Assembly (NCBI RefSeq): GCF_001705235.1
Contig: NZ_MCGV01000001.1
Coordinates: 3,538,181 to 3,602,180 of the forward strand
DNA from: Clostridium pasteurianum
GTDB taxonomy: Bacteria > Bacillota > Clostridia > Clostridiales > Clostridiaceae
Direction: 5' to 3'
DNA length: 64,000 nucleotides
Position 1 is the stretch's first letter. Every line of letters begins with the position of its first letter. The position numbers and the translations under genes are program-made. The notes below the pieces were generated by a model. The model saw nothing but the letters and a program-made list of their open reading frames with translations, was not told the origin of the DNA and searched no databases. Positions 21,301 through 29,581 of the stretch are shown here, piece after piece.

Positions 21301-21809
21301 ATCCTGAAGTATTTGAAAGTTATTTGAAATACAAAAAGGACTATGGTGATTTAAGCAGAATAGGCAGTGATGTATTTTTCCATGGTTTAGCTGAGGGTGA
21401 AACTTCTGAACTTGAGATAGCTGAGGGAAAAACTTTGGTTGTTCAGCTTCTTCATATAGGTGAATTAGATAAGTATGGTAATAGAACCCTTGCATTTGAG
21501 GTAAACGGTAATAGAAGAGAAGTTAAAATTAAGGATAAATCAAGTGTGAATAAAGCCGAAGCCGTTGAAGAGATTGTTATGGCAAATGAAGATGATAAAA
21601 AGGAAGTTGGAGCAAGTATACCTGGAAATGTAATGAAAATTTTAGTAAAGCCAGATGATAAAGTTAAAGAAGGCCAAAGCTTAATGGTAATAGAAGCTAT
21701 GAAAATGGAGACAAATGTAACAGCCAGCCAGGATGGAATTGTAAGTGGGGTATTTGTAAAAGAAGGCGATCAAGTACAGACTGGACAGTTATTAGTTAAG
21801 TTGGATTAG
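18375..21809 (+). CDS. pycA: Pyruvate carboxylase
   Basis: 1144 residues, the full length of single-chain pyruvate carboxylases. It carboxylates pyruvate to oxaloacetate using ATP, bicarbonate and biotin, replenishing the four-carbon pool for aspartate and glutamate. Order: biotin carboxylase (about 1-450; VLVANRGEIA, the glycine loop AAAGGGGRGM, EMNPRIQVEH), carboxyltransferase (about 520-800; LLTDTTMRDAHQS, metal ligands in HLHTHDTTGNG), the PYC/OADA domain, then a biotin carrier domain with Lys in EAMKM at about residue 1110. I start at GTG 18375, seven bases after GAAGGGGG; the frame extends 13 codons upstream but without a ribosome site. Monocistronic, with its own promoter and terminator. 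Confidence 0.97.
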   Translation: MIKKFKRVLVANRGEIAIRVFRACHELGIRTVAIYSEEDKLALFRTKADESYLIGKNRGPIDAYLNIDEIIDLALKKGVDAIHPGYGFLSENAEFSRRCAEAGIEFIGPTGDMMDKLGDKINSKLAAHAANVATIPGVEKPIETDEQAIEFAKQCGYPVMVKAAAGGGGRGMRIVSKEEDLIAACRSAKSEAKKAFGIEDIFIEKYIEGPKHIEVQVLGDKYGNIVHLYERDCSVQRRHQKVIEMTPAVAVSEEKRLEICEDALKIARSIGYRSAGTLEFLLDKHGNHYFIEMNPRIQVEHTITEMVTGIDIVQSQILIAEGYKLDSHEVGIKSQKDIHLNGYAIQCRITTEDPSNSFAPDNGRIDVYRTGSGFGIRLDGGNGFTGAVISPYYDSLLVKSTAWSRTFEDAIRKAIRAIKETYISGVKTNIDFLINVLNHETFRKGLCDTNFIANNPELFEITPRIDTEARVLKFLGEKVVNETHGNKVEFDVPVVPKYEVKEPLRGTKQILDEQGPKGLVDWIKDQDKLLLTDTTMRDAHQSLMATRLRTVDMVKIARAESALAKDLFSMEMWGGATFDTAYRFLKESPWERLERLRKRVPNILFQMLLRGANAVGYKNYPDNVIREFIKQSAQSGIDVFRIFDSLNWPKGMEVAIDEVLNQGKVAEACMCYTGDILDTNRDKYTLNYYVNLAKKIEKSGAHILGIKDMSALLKPYAALKLIRALKNEISIPIHLHTHDTTGNGVATVLMAAHAGVDIADTAFNSMSGLTSQPALNSVVAALKNTERDTKMSIGDLQKISDYWSAVRPVYNKFESGLKAVSAEIYKYEIPGGQYSNLKPQVESFGLGHKFEQVKEMYRKVNLMLGDIVKVTPSSKMVGDLAIFMVQNDLTPENIVEKGKNMSFPDSVVSYFKGMMGQPKGGFPKGLQKIVLKGEEPITCRPGELLPDEDFEGIKTHLKEECKINPNGKDVISYALYPEVFESYLKYKKDYGDLSRIGSDVFFHGLAEGETSELEIAEGKTLVVQLLHIGELDKYGNRTLAFEVNGNRREVKIKDKSSVNKAEAVEEIVMANEDDKKEVGASIPGNVMKILVKPDDKVKEGQSLMVIEAMKMETNVTASQDGIVSGVFVKEGDQVQTGQLLVKLD

Positions 21810-21843
21810 TTAATTTATAAATAATGATTATTATATAAAATGG

Positions 21844-21885
21844 AGGAGCATTGGGCAGTAAAGCTGTTTTATTGCTCCTTTTTTA
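21844..21885 (+). terminator. Terminator after pycA
   Basis: Outer stem AGGAGCA / TGCTCCT (21844-21850 with 21873-21879) enclosing a 22-base loop that can fold further, followed by six T. It lies 35 bases past the pycA stop. Confidence 0.7.
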
Positions 21886-21970
21886 CATGATTTTATTATG
21901 ATATAATAAAATATAGCATATAAATAGTTGTATTATTTGCAATATTTTAATTTGGGAGATGGTGGAATTT

Positions 21971-22162
21971 ATGGACAAGAAATTATATTTATCTAGTTAC
22001 AATAAAAAAATATGCGGTGTATGTGGTGGATTAGGAGAATATTTTGATATTGATCCAACCATAATTAGATTGATTTGGATAGTTCTTGTATTTGCTTTTG
22101 GAACTGGTATATTAGCCTATATAATATGTGCACTAATTATTCCTAATAATCCTGAAATTTAA
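21971..22162 (+). CDS. Small PspC-domain membrane protein
   Basis: 63 residues, essentially only a PspC domain: a short basic N-terminus (LYLSSYNKKICGVCGGLGEY), the FDIDPTIIRLIW core, then one membrane helix ending IICALIIP. PspC domains occur in envelope-stress systems; here none of the other psp genes is nearby, so the role is open. I use ATG 21971 because GGTGG lies at a good distance; the upstream ATG at 21959 abuts GGGAG with no spacer. Stands alone between two terminators. Confidence 0.85.
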   Translation: MDKKLYLSSYNKKICGVCGGLGEYFDIDPTIIRLIWIVLVFAFGTGILAYIICALIIPNNPEI

Positions 22163-22178
22163 CGTTTTGCTAATTGAA

Positions 22179-22224
22179 ATTAGTCTTTGAAAGTTTTAAT
22201 GAATTTTCAAAGGCTAATTTTTTT
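22179..22224 (+). terminator. Terminator after the PspC gene
   Basis: A 14-bp stem with one G-U pair (22179-22192 with 22205-22218), 12-nt loop and T run. Confidence 0.8.
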
Positions 22225-22284
22225 ATGATTTTGCACTAAAACAGGATATACAAAATTTTCAAATTGATTTATTAAAAAAACATA

Positions 22285-22312
22285 TTGATTTTTAATGAAT
22301 TAATGATATTAT
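22285..22312 (+). promoter_or_regulatory. Candidate amtB promoter
   Basis: TTGATT-16-TATTAT (22285-22290, 22307-22312). The leader from here to amtB is about 150 bases, AT-rich, with no riboswitch or antiterminator structure I recognise. Weak evidence in such AT-rich DNA. Confidence 0.35.
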
Positions 22313-22469
22313 ATATAGTATATTGATAATTTCGTTACAGTAAAACTTGGATACTATCATATTAATAATGAAAATGTATAAGTATATGTTCTGAATAAGC
22401 AAGTAATATTATTAATGTAATATCTACAATTTTAAGAATATTTCAATTATTTTATGGGGGGATAAAATC

Positions 22470-24023
22470 ATGAAAAAATTATCTAAATTGTCTATTGCAA
22501 TTATAATGGTAACTTTATTAACTGTAATGCTTAGCGTGACGGTATTTGCAGACAGTACAGCTTCTGTAAATGATCCATCAGGAACAAAAATTGGTACATC
22601 AGCAGATATTACAGCAGCAAAGGCAGGAAAGCCAACAACGAAGGAAATTGCTGACCAGGTAGGAAAAAATAAGCTTGGAATAAATTTTACATGGGTTATA
22701 TTAACAGGATGCTTAATATTTTTTTTCCAGGCTGGTTTTGCAATGGTGGAAACGGGTTTTGTAAGAGCTAAAAATGCAATGCATACCATGGCGATGAATT
22801 TAATGGTGTTTTTAGTTGGGACTATAGGTTTTTATATTTGTGGTTTTGCATTTATGTTTGGGGGCGTAGGCAGCTGGAGCAGTCTTGGAAGTGGAACTTC
22901 CGCTCTTAATCATGAGATTGGTAATATCATTGGACTTAAGGGATTTTTCCTTAGCGGTTCTACCTATGATGTCGGTATTTTTGCATTGTTTTTTTTCCAA
23001 ATGGTGTTTATGGATACGACATGCACAATTCCTACAGGAGCAATGGCCGAAAGAGTTAAATATTCTGCAGTTGTAATAAGCTCATTTTTTATTTCAATGA
23101 TATATTATCCACTCTATGGTAACTGGATGTGGGGCGGTGGATGGCTTTCACAAATAGGAAGAACATTGGGACTCGGACATGGTGCTTTGGATTTTGCAGG
23201 ATCTTCGGTTGTTCATGCTATGGGTGGTCTTATAGCTTTAAGTGGTGCTATTGTTATAGGTCCTCGTATTGGTAAATTTAGAAAAGATGGAAAAGCTAAT
23301 GTTATTCCAGGACACCATATTCCTATGGCTGTAATTGGAACTATAATACTTTTCTTTGGATGGTTTGTATTTAATGCAGGAAGTACCACTAATGGTGATG
23401 ACTTTAGACTTGCAGTAGTTGCAGTTAATACTATGATAGCAGGAGCTGTTGGCGGATTTGTTGCTATGATGTATATGTGGATTAGATATGGAAAACCAGA
23501 TCCAGCCATGACATGTAATGGAGCTTTAGCTGGACTTGTTGCAATAACCGCTCCGTGTGCATTTGTAAATAGTGTTGCCGCATTTTTTATAGGTGCAGTA
23601 TCAGGAGTTCTTGTGTGTGTAGCAGTTAAAGTAGTTGAGGATAAACTTAAAATTGATGATCCTGTTGGTGCTGTATCAGTTCATGCTGTAAATGGAATTT
23701 GGGGTATGATTGCGCTTGGATTATTTGCTGATGGAACTTATGGCGATGGATTAAATGGAGTTGCTGGGACTGTAAAAGGACTATTCTATGGTGATCCAAG
23801 TCAATTGGGAGCACAACTTGTAGCTGTAGTAACATTAATAATATGGGGCTTCGGTTCATCTTTCATATTCTGGAAGATAACTAATAAGTTAGTTGGAATA
23901 AGGGTTAAACCAGAAGATGAGATAAAGGGACTTGATATTCCAGAAATGGGCATGCTTGCATATCCTGATTTTACTTTAAATAATTTGCATGAAACATCTT
24001 TAAAGAATGAGGCTGACATATAA
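22470..24023 (+). CDS. amtB: Ammonium transporter (Amt family)
   Basis: 517 residues. A signal peptide (about 1-27, ending VFADS) is followed by a linker and eleven membrane helices. Family marks are FVRAKNAMHTMAMNL, the first pore His in SSVVHAMGG, the second in VSVHAVNGIWG, and the FNAGST region. It conducts ammonium into the cell. There is no fused PII domain and no glnK next door, although AmtB usually pairs with a PII protein. The neighbour is glutamine synthetase, so the two act in sequence: uptake, then assimilation. Start chosen by the GGGGGG site before ATG. Confidence 0.95.
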   Translation: MKKLSKLSIAIIMVTLLTVMLSVTVFADSTASVNDPSGTKIGTSADITAAKAGKPTTKEIADQVGKNKLGINFTWVILTGCLIFFFQAGFAMVETGFVRAKNAMHTMAMNLMVFLVGTIGFYICGFAFMFGGVGSWSSLGSGTSALNHEIGNIIGLKGFFLSGSTYDVGIFALFFFQMVFMDTTCTIPTGAMAERVKYSAVVISSFFISMIYYPLYGNWMWGGGWLSQIGRTLGLGHGALDFAGSSVVHAMGGLIALSGAIVIGPRIGKFRKDGKANVIPGHHIPMAVIGTIILFFGWFVFNAGSTTNGDDFRLAVVAVNTMIAGAVGGFVAMMYMWIRYGKPDPAMTCNGALAGLVAITAPCAFVNSVAAFFIGAVSGVLVCVAVKVVEDKLKIDDPVGAVSVHAVNGIWGMIALGLFADGTYGDGLNGVAGTVKGLFYGDPSQLGAQLVAVVTLIIWGFGSSFIFWKITNKLVGIRVKPEDEIKGLDIPEMGMLAYPDFTLNNLHETSLKNEADI

Positions 24024-24064
24024 TGGATGTAAATAAGAATTAATTAGTCCTAAAAGCATACTGT

Positions 24065-24107
24065 AAAAAAGTTACATTTAATTTAATAAAATTGATGTAA
24101 CTTTTTT
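24065..24107. terminator. Terminator between amtB and glnN
   Basis: A perfect 13-bp stem (AAAAAAGTTACAT at 24065-24077 with ATGTAACTTTTTT at 24095-24107), 17-nt loop, with A and T runs on either side, so it could work in both directions. The remaining 240 bases up to glnN are AT-rich; TTGATA at 24272 with an AT-rich -10 about 15 bases further is the only, weak, promoter candidate. Confidence 0.8.
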
Positions 24108-24349
24108 ATCATATTATCAAAAATAGCGTAAAAATGATATTAAAACCGAAGCAACATTTTTAAATATAGTAAAACCATATTTAAAGTAAAAAACAGTAAA
24201 CGTTTTCAAGAAATAAATAGTAAAAGATGAACGATAAAAATTAAAAAAATTCTATTTTATATTGCATATTTTTGATAATTGCATTATTATTATATTATTG
24301 TTAGTAAATACGAAGTGTATATTACATAATTTTTGAAAGGGGATTCAAA

Positions 24350-26440
24350 ATGGAAAGATTAGATAAAACGTTTGGCGAAAATGTATTTGACGATAGTGTC
24401 ATGAAAGATCGTCTTACTAAACCAACATACAAGGCATTAAAGAAGACTATAGAGAAGGGGGCTCCTCTTGATGTTTCTATTGCTGATGAAGTAGCTAAGG
24501 TTATGAAGGATTGGGCTGTAGAGAAGGGCGCAACACACTTTACCCACTGGTTTCAACCTTTAACAGGTATAACTGCAGAAAAACACGATTCTTTTATATC
24601 TCCAGATGCTCCAGGAAAAGTAATTCTTAAATTTTCTGGAAAAGAATTGATTAAAGGAGAGCCTGATGCATCATCATTCCCTTCAGGCGGTCTTAGAGCT
24701 ACTTGTGCAGCTAGAGGATATACTATATGGGATTGTACTTCACCTGCATTTGTAAAAGATGGTACACTTTGCATTCCTACAGTTTTCTGTTCTTACACAG
24801 GAGAAATATTAGATACAAAAGGACCTCTTCTTCGTTCGGTTGATGCATTATCAAAAGAAGCTATACGTGTTTTAAGATGTATTGGTAATACTACTACTAA
24901 AAAGGTTTTTCCTAATGTTGGACCTGAACAAGAATATTTTATAGTTGATAAAAAGACTTATGAAGAGAGAGAAGATCTTATATTTACAGGTAGAACTTTA
25001 TTTGGTGCACCAGCTCCAAAGGGACAAGAATTAGATGACCATTATTTTGGTGTACTTAAAGAAAGAATTTCGGATTTTATGAAAGATGTTGATAGACAGT
25101 TATGGAGTCTTGGAATAACTGCTAAGACAAAACATAACGAAGTTGCTCCATCACAGCACGAACTTGCTACTATATTTACAAGTGCAAATATAGCAACAGA
25201 TAATAATCAACTTGTAATGGAAATTTTAAAGAAGACTGCATTAAGACATGGACTTGTATGTTTACTTCATGAAAAACCATTTGCAGGAATTAATGGTTCA
25301 GGAAAACACAATAACTGGTCAGTTTGTACAGATGATGGATTGAATCTTTTTGATCCAGGTGATACTCCTCATGATAATAAGCAATTTTTATTGTTCTTTA
25401 CAGCAGCTATAAAGGCTGTTGATGAGTATGCTGATTTACTTAGATTTTCTGCTTCAAATGCAGGAAATGATCATCGTTTAGGTGCAAATGAAGCACCACC
25501 GGCTATAATATCAATATTCGTTGGAGATCAGCTTGAAGATGTTCTTGAACAATTAGAAAAGGGAGCAGCAACAAGCTCTAAAGGAAAATCAAAATTAGAT
25601 TTAGCTATTTCTACAATACCTACAGTAATAAAAGATGCAACTGATAGAAATAGAACATCACCATTTGCATTTACTGGAAATAAATTTGAATTCAGAATGC
25701 CACCTTCTTCAAAATCTGTAGCAGAGCCTAATACTATATTAAATGTAATTTTAGCGAATGTTTTATCTGAAATCGCAGACAGGCTTGAAAAAGCTAGTGA
25801 TGTAGATGCAGAAGTTGCTAAGGTTCTTACAGAAACAGTAAAAGATCACAAGAAAGTTGTATTCAATGGAAATGGATATTCTGATGAATGGGTTGCAGAA
25901 GCCCAAAAGAGAGGACTTCCAAATGTTAAGACAACTGTAGAAGCAACTAAAGCATTAATAACTGATAAGAATGTTGCTGCATTTGAAAAATTTGGAGTTT
26001 TAACTAAGACAGAATTAGAATCGCGTTATGAAGTTACTCTTGAAAACTATGCAAAAACAATAAATATAGAAGCTTTAACAATGGTAGATATGACTGCAAA
26101 GAAGATATTACCAGCAGTTATTAAATATACAGCTAAGTTAGCTAATTCATTAAATGCTATTAAAGCAGCAGTACCATCAGCAGACGTTTCTGTTGAAACT
26201 GAGCTTATTACTAAAATTTCAGCACTTACAGCAAAACTTAATAAAGAACTTGCTGATCTTAAAGCAGCTACTGATAAAGCAGCAGCTACTACTGATGCTT
26301 ATGACCAAGCATATGCTTATAAATTTGATGTGTTTGAAAAAATGTCAGCTTTAAGAGAAACTGCAGATGCTCTTGAAGTATTAGTTGATAAGAAAGCATG
26401 GCCTTTCCCAACTTATTCAGATTTGTTATTTAACGTATAA
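24350..26440 (+). CDS. glnN: Glutamine synthetase type III
   Basis: 696 residues, the long type III (GSIII) form rather than the roughly 450-residue type I. It condenses ammonia with glutamate at the cost of ATP. Visible marks: the GSIII N-terminal block ending FPSGGLRATCAARGY, the metal/glutamate block EQEYFIVD, the TKHNEVAPSQHELA block, the ATP/glutamate block KPFAGINGSGKHNNWS, and NRTSPFAF. The C-terminal 200 residues are Ala/Lys-rich helices typical of GSIII. AAAGGGG precedes the ATG. Likely nitrogen-regulated together with amtB, but no operator is evident. Confidence 0.96.
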   Translation: MERLDKTFGENVFDDSVMKDRLTKPTYKALKKTIEKGAPLDVSIADEVAKVMKDWAVEKGATHFTHWFQPLTGITAEKHDSFISPDAPGKVILKFSGKELIKGEPDASSFPSGGLRATCAARGYTIWDCTSPAFVKDGTLCIPTVFCSYTGEILDTKGPLLRSVDALSKEAIRVLRCIGNTTTKKVFPNVGPEQEYFIVDKKTYEEREDLIFTGRTLFGAPAPKGQELDDHYFGVLKERISDFMKDVDRQLWSLGITAKTKHNEVAPSQHELATIFTSANIATDNNQLVMEILKKTALRHGLVCLLHEKPFAGINGSGKHNNWSVCTDDGLNLFDPGDTPHDNKQFLLFFTAAIKAVDEYADLLRFSASNAGNDHRLGANEAPPAIISIFVGDQLEDVLEQLEKGAATSSKGKSKLDLAISTIPTVIKDATDRNRTSPFAFTGNKFEFRMPPSSKSVAEPNTILNVILANVLSEIADRLEKASDVDAEVAKVLTETVKDHKKVVFNGNGYSDEWVAEAQKRGLPNVKTTVEATKALITDKNVAAFEKFGVLTKTELESRYEVTLENYAKTINIEALTMVDMTAKKILPAVIKYTAKLANSLNAIKAAVPSADVSVETELITKISALTAKLNKELADLKAATDKAAATTDAYDQAYAYKFDVFEKMSALRETADALEVLVDKKAWPFPTYSDLLFNV

Positions 26441-26462
26441 ATTTTATACTTGTAAATTCATT

Positions 26463-26496
26463 AAACCACCTCAATTCAATTTTGAGGTGGTTTTTA
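26463..26496 (+). terminator. Terminator after glnN
   Basis: A perfect 12-bp stem (26463-26474 with 26482-26493), 7-nt loop and T run, 23 bases past the glnN stop. Confidence 0.9.
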
Positions 26497-26533
26497 TAAT
26501 GATAAATTTAATTTTTTTGCATCAATAATGTTA

Positions 26534-26560
26534 TTGAAAAAAATTACAGATTGATATAAT
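26534..26560 (+). promoter_or_regulatory. Candidate promoter of the flavodoxin-ferredoxin gene
   Basis: TTGAAA (26534-26539), 15-base spacer and TATAAT (26555-26560); TGATATAAT forms an extended -10. Located 33 bases before the start codon. Confidence 0.45.
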
Positions 26561-26592
26561 ATAAAGTAAAAAGTATTTTACTGGAGGTTATT

Positions 26593-27357
26593 ATGAAAGG
26601 TGCATTTGTTTATTTTTCGGGTACCGGAAATACTGAATACGTGATAGAACAATTAATTAAAGAATTTCAGGAAAAAAATATAGACTGTAAAACAGTTGAT
26701 ATAACTAAGGAAAACACGGTATCAGCAGAGTTTGATTTTTATGTAGTAGCTTCACCTATCCATGTTGAAGTTTTTCCAAAGATATTTGTAGATTGGATTA
26801 AAAATAATCTTCCTAAGGTGGATAGTAAAAGATGTATTGTTATATCAACAGAGGCATCATATATTGCCTACGGGGGAAGACAAATAGGAAGAATATTAGA
26901 TAGCAAAGGGTATGATGTTGTTTGTGTAAAATCAATACCTATGCCTAATAATTATTACCTGGGAAAACATTTTAAAGCGACTACTAAAGAAAGACAAGAA
27001 GAGATGAAAAAAGAAGTTAGTCTAGAAGCTAAAAATATAGTAGATAAGTTTTTAAAAGATGATGGATACATTGAAAAAGAATCAGCAGTGATGGCTATTG
27101 TAGGGAAAATTACTTATGATATCTGTATACCTTATTTTCACAGCTGGGCTAGAAAAAATCTATCAATTGACTATGATAAATGTGTAAAGTGTAAAAAGTG
27201 TGAAAAAGATTGTCCTACGCATAATATAGTGTTTCAGAATAAAATAGTATTTAAAAATAAGTGTATATCATGTCAAAGATGCTTACAGAAATGTCCTGTA
27301 AATGCATTCTTGTACAAGGGTGAACATTTTAATCAAGTGAGGATTAAAGAAGATTAG
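26593..27357 (+). CDS. Flavodoxin-ferredoxin fusion (EFR1-type electron carrier)
   Basis: 254 residues. Residues 1-150 form a flavodoxin-like domain with the FMN phosphate loop FSGTGNTEYV at residues 8-17. Residues 180-254 carry two [4Fe-4S] motifs, CVKCKKCEKDCP and CISCQRCLQKCP. Such fusions are common in clostridia and are thought to pass electrons between flavin and iron-sulfur partners; the partner is unknown. GGAGG precedes the ATG. The next gene follows closely and also looks flavin-related, so the two may form a redox unit. Confidence 0.88.
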   Translation: MKGAFVYFSGTGNTEYVIEQLIKEFQEKNIDCKTVDITKENTVSAEFDFYVVASPIHVEVFPKIFVDWIKNNLPKVDSKRCIVISTEASYIAYGGRQIGRILDSKGYDVVCVKSIPMPNNYYLGKHFKATTKERQEEMKKEVSLEAKNIVDKFLKDDGYIEKESAVMAIVGKITYDICIPYFHSWARKNLSIDYDKCVKCKKCEKDCPTHNIVFQNKIVFKNKCISCQRCLQKCPVNAFLYKGEHFNQVRIKED

Positions 27358-27365
27358 GGGATGGT

Positions 27366-28202
27366 ATTATTAAAAATATTATATTTATATATGATGATTC
27401 TGAAAAGGGAAAAGAAATTGCTTTTTGTTCTTCTATTATAGAGGGAAATTCAAGATACTGTACTACCCAAGAGTTTAAGGAAAAATATAAGAAATTTGAT
27501 TATGTATCATTTATAATAGGAAATTTGGATGAAAGCATGGAGAAGTTCATTACTGTGAATAATGAATGGATTAAAAGTAAAAAAATCATATTAATATATT
27601 TTAATCATGAAAATGTAAGGTCAAGGGCTATAAAAGTATTTGGTAAGTTTAGTAATGTAATAAAAAGGGAATTAATTATAAATGAGGATATACGGGAAGA
27701 ATATTTAAATACTGCTATGGAAATTAAGGATTTAGTTGACAGTGATTATAAAAAGTGTCCAGATGAAATTCTTATAAATCAAATTGAAGATTTTCTTAAT
27801 TCACATACAACTTGTACATTATGCAGTTGCAGTGGCAATAGGCCTATTGGAACACCTATAGAATATATGTATAAAGAAGGATATATGTATTTTATAACTG
27901 AAGGTGGGAGAAAATTTTTTAATATTTTAAGGAACAATAAGGTTGTTGTTTCAGTTTATGAAGATTATAAAGGTTTTGATAAGCTTAATGGATATCAATT
28001 TTTGGGAGAGGCTTCAATTATAAAAGACGATTCAGAGGAATATAGAAGTGTTCTAAGTATGAAAAAATTGAATGCTCAGATGGTAGCTTCAATGAATGTA
28101 ATGCTTCATGTACTTAAAGTAAAACTCCAGAGGGCAGATATTATTTCCTCTGATATAAAGAAAAATGGGTATGATGCTAAACAAAAATATTTTTTTAAAT
28201 AG
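27366..28202 (+). CDS. Pyridoxamine-phosphate-oxidase-like flavoprotein with N-terminal flavodoxin-like part; start codon abnormal
   Basis: The C-terminal part (from about base 27770) resembles the PPOX/FMN-binding split-barrel family: TTCTLCSCSGNRPIGTPIEY, then GYMYFITEGGRKFFN and VVVSVYEDYKGF. The frame is open upstream of the first ATG (27525) and encodes a plausible extra 53 residues (KNIIFIYDDSEKGKEIAF...), like the start of a flavodoxin fold. No ATG or GTG opens it; an ATT at 27366 lies 5 nt after GGGG. Alternatively, ATG 27361 would join this frame if one A were added to the A5 run near 27372-27376. So this is a rare start codon, a frameshift mutation, or a sequencing slip. Function beyond FMN-linked redox is unknown. 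Confidence 0.6.
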   Translation: MIKNIIFIYDDSEKGKEIAFCSSIIEGNSRYCTTQEFKEKYKKFDYVSFIIGNLDESMEKFITVNNEWIKSKKIILIYFNHENVRSRAIKVFGKFSNVIKRELIINEDIREEYLNTAMEIKDLVDSDYKKCPDEILINQIEDFLNSHTTCTLCSCSGNRPIGTPIEYMYKEGYMYFITEGGRKFFNILRNNKVVVSVYEDYKGFDKLNGYQFLGEASIIKDDSEEYRSVLSMKKLNAQMVASMNVMLHVLKVKLQRADIISSDIKKNGYDAKQKYFFK

Positions 28203-28234
28203 TAGATTTGTTAAAAAACTAAAAATATAGAAAA

Positions 28235-28276
28235 AACAAGGTTGCAGTACTGATTTTTCAGTTCAGCAACCTTGTT
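28235..28276. terminator. Bidirectional terminator between convergent genes
   Basis: An 11-bp outer stem (28235-28245 with 28266-28276) plus an inner ACTGA/TCAGT pairing. A-rich on the left and T-containing on the right, it can serve the flavoprotein gene (rightward) and the DedA gene (leftward). Confidence 0.75.
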
Positions 28277-28297
28277 TAAGTTATTTTGCTTATATCT

Positions 28298-28933
28298 TTA
28301 TTTGTTTTTCTTTTTCTTTTTTATGTATACTACAATGCTATATACTATAAATAGAATTATAGCGCCTGCAACAAAATAATCTGCTATATGGAAATAAGAA
28401 CGAATAACCTGCCAGTTTTTACCCATTACAAAACCTGCATAAACTAAAACAGTGCTCCAAATTGCAGAACCAATAAAAGTGTAAATTGCAAATTTTGCAA
28501 AATTCATTTTTGCGATTCCAGCAGGAAGTGAAATGAAAGTTCTTATTATAGGTAAAAGTCTGGATATAAAAATTATTTTATCGCCGTACTTAGCAAAAAC
28601 AGATTCGCTCTTCTCTATTTTTTCCTTTGATAAATGAAGTGTTGAAGCATACTTATAAACAAGTACTCTCCCACCTTTTGCACCAATAGCATAAGCTAGT
28701 ATTGACCCAACAAGTCCGCCTAAAGTTGCAAAAACAATTACCATTATTAAGTTTAATTTGTGCCCTAAAGGAGCTGAACTTGAACTTAAATATCCGCCGA
28801 AGGGCAGTACTATCTCACTTGGAATTGGTATACAAGCACTTTCTAATAACATTCCACCAAATGTTCCCGCATATCCCAGTTTGCCTAGCAGGAATATTAT
28901 AAAGTCAATAATGTGTTCAACCAATATTATCAC
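28298..28933 (-). CDS. DedA-family membrane protein
   Basis: 211 residues, the usual DedA length. Marks: LESACIPIPSEIVLPFGGYL near residue 30, the conserved glycine-rich segment around GGLVGSILAYAIG, FISRLLPIIRTFISLPAGIAKM near 125-145, and four to five membrane helices with a Lys-rich tail. DedA proteins are now linked to flipping of phospholipid or undecaprenyl-phosphate carriers and to membrane homeostasis. The start is GTG 28933; only a weak ribosome site is seen, and the TTG three codons in is an alternative. Transcribed leftward from its own promoter. Confidence 0.9.
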   Translation of the reverse strand: MIILVEHIIDFIIFLLGKLGYAGTFGGMLLESACIPIPSEIVLPFGGYLSSSSAPLGHKLNLIMVIVFATLGGLVGSILAYAIGAKGGRVLVYKYASTLHLSKEKIEKSESVFAKYGDKIIFISRLLPIIRTFISLPAGIAKMNFAKFAIYTFIGSAIWSTVLVYAGFVMGKNWQVIRSYFHIADYFVAGAIILFIVYSIVVYIKKKKKNK

Positions 28934-28965
28934 TACTTTCGCTAGTTTTATTAAAATACAATGAA

Positions 28966-28993
28966 ATTATACCATATATTAATAGCATAACAA
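28966..28993 (-). promoter_or_regulatory. Promoter of the DedA gene
   Basis: On the minus strand TTGTTA-16-TATAAT, with TGGTATAAT giving an extended -10 (positions 28993-28988 and 28971-28966). About 33 bases before the start codon. Confidence 0.6.
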
Positions 28994-29286
28994 AATTAAT
29001 TTATTGTAAATTGCAGGCGGCTATAATTTTAATTCTCAACATGAAAATATTGCAAAGTAATAGTATTTTGCAAGCTTCGTAGAATTATTGAAAATTTACT
29101 TGGCTAAATAGTGATTTACTAATTTGATATATGCAATTTATGCCTAGAATTTCGTAGGTACGGAGAAATTTTTCACTTGTTTTACTCCAAAAGCGAATTA
29201 ACATTGGTGAAGCAACGATTTAAAAAATTCTAATAAATCTTGGTTGAAAAATCATAAAATACTTAGAGTTTCCAATATTATCGTAT

Positions 29287-29459
29287 ATTAGGTTTGGGCT
29301 TTAGCCCATTATCCTTCTTAACCTAATAAAAGCACTCCCTATATTATGAGAGTACTTGTTTAAATAATCATTAATATTAAAGAATAAAATTTATTAACCG
29401 TAAATATTAAGATTGACTATATTCTATAAAGAAGGATAATGGGTCTACGGCCCAAACCC
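29287..29459. repeat. Inverted-repeat element in the 0.8-kb gap before pyrB
   Basis: A 27-base arm at 29291-29317 (GGTTTGGGC ... CCCATTATCCTTC) recurs inverted at 29431-29458, interrupted only at the centre of the arm. The left arm is itself enclosed by ATTAGGTT / AACCTAAT (29287-29294, 29320-29327). A minus-strand terminator-like hairpin lies at 29328-29360. The rest of 28994-29530 has no ORF or RNA gene that I recognise; it looks like a decayed small mobile element. Confidence 0.5.
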
Positions 29460-29534
29460 TGGTTATGATAAGATTTATATAATTTTTTTAATGTTGCAAA
29501 TCAATGTTAGTTCGCGATATTTACGAATAAATCA

Positions 29535-29563
29535 TTGACAAATAAAAGTTAAAGTGTTACTAT
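29535..29563 (+). promoter_or_regulatory. Promoter of the pyrBIFKD operon
   Basis: TTGACA (29535-29540), 17-base spacer, TACTAT (29558-29563): close to the sigma-A consensus. Transcription would start near 29570, just before the PyrR-controlled leader. Confidence 0.8.
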
Positions 29564-29581
29564 CAATTCAGAATAAATTTG

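Noticed and set aside
27525-27525. ATG 27525 as the true start of the flavoprotein gene
   Set aside because: No ribosome site before it, and the frame encodes a plausible folded N-terminus for about 53 further codons upstream, after a GGGG site.
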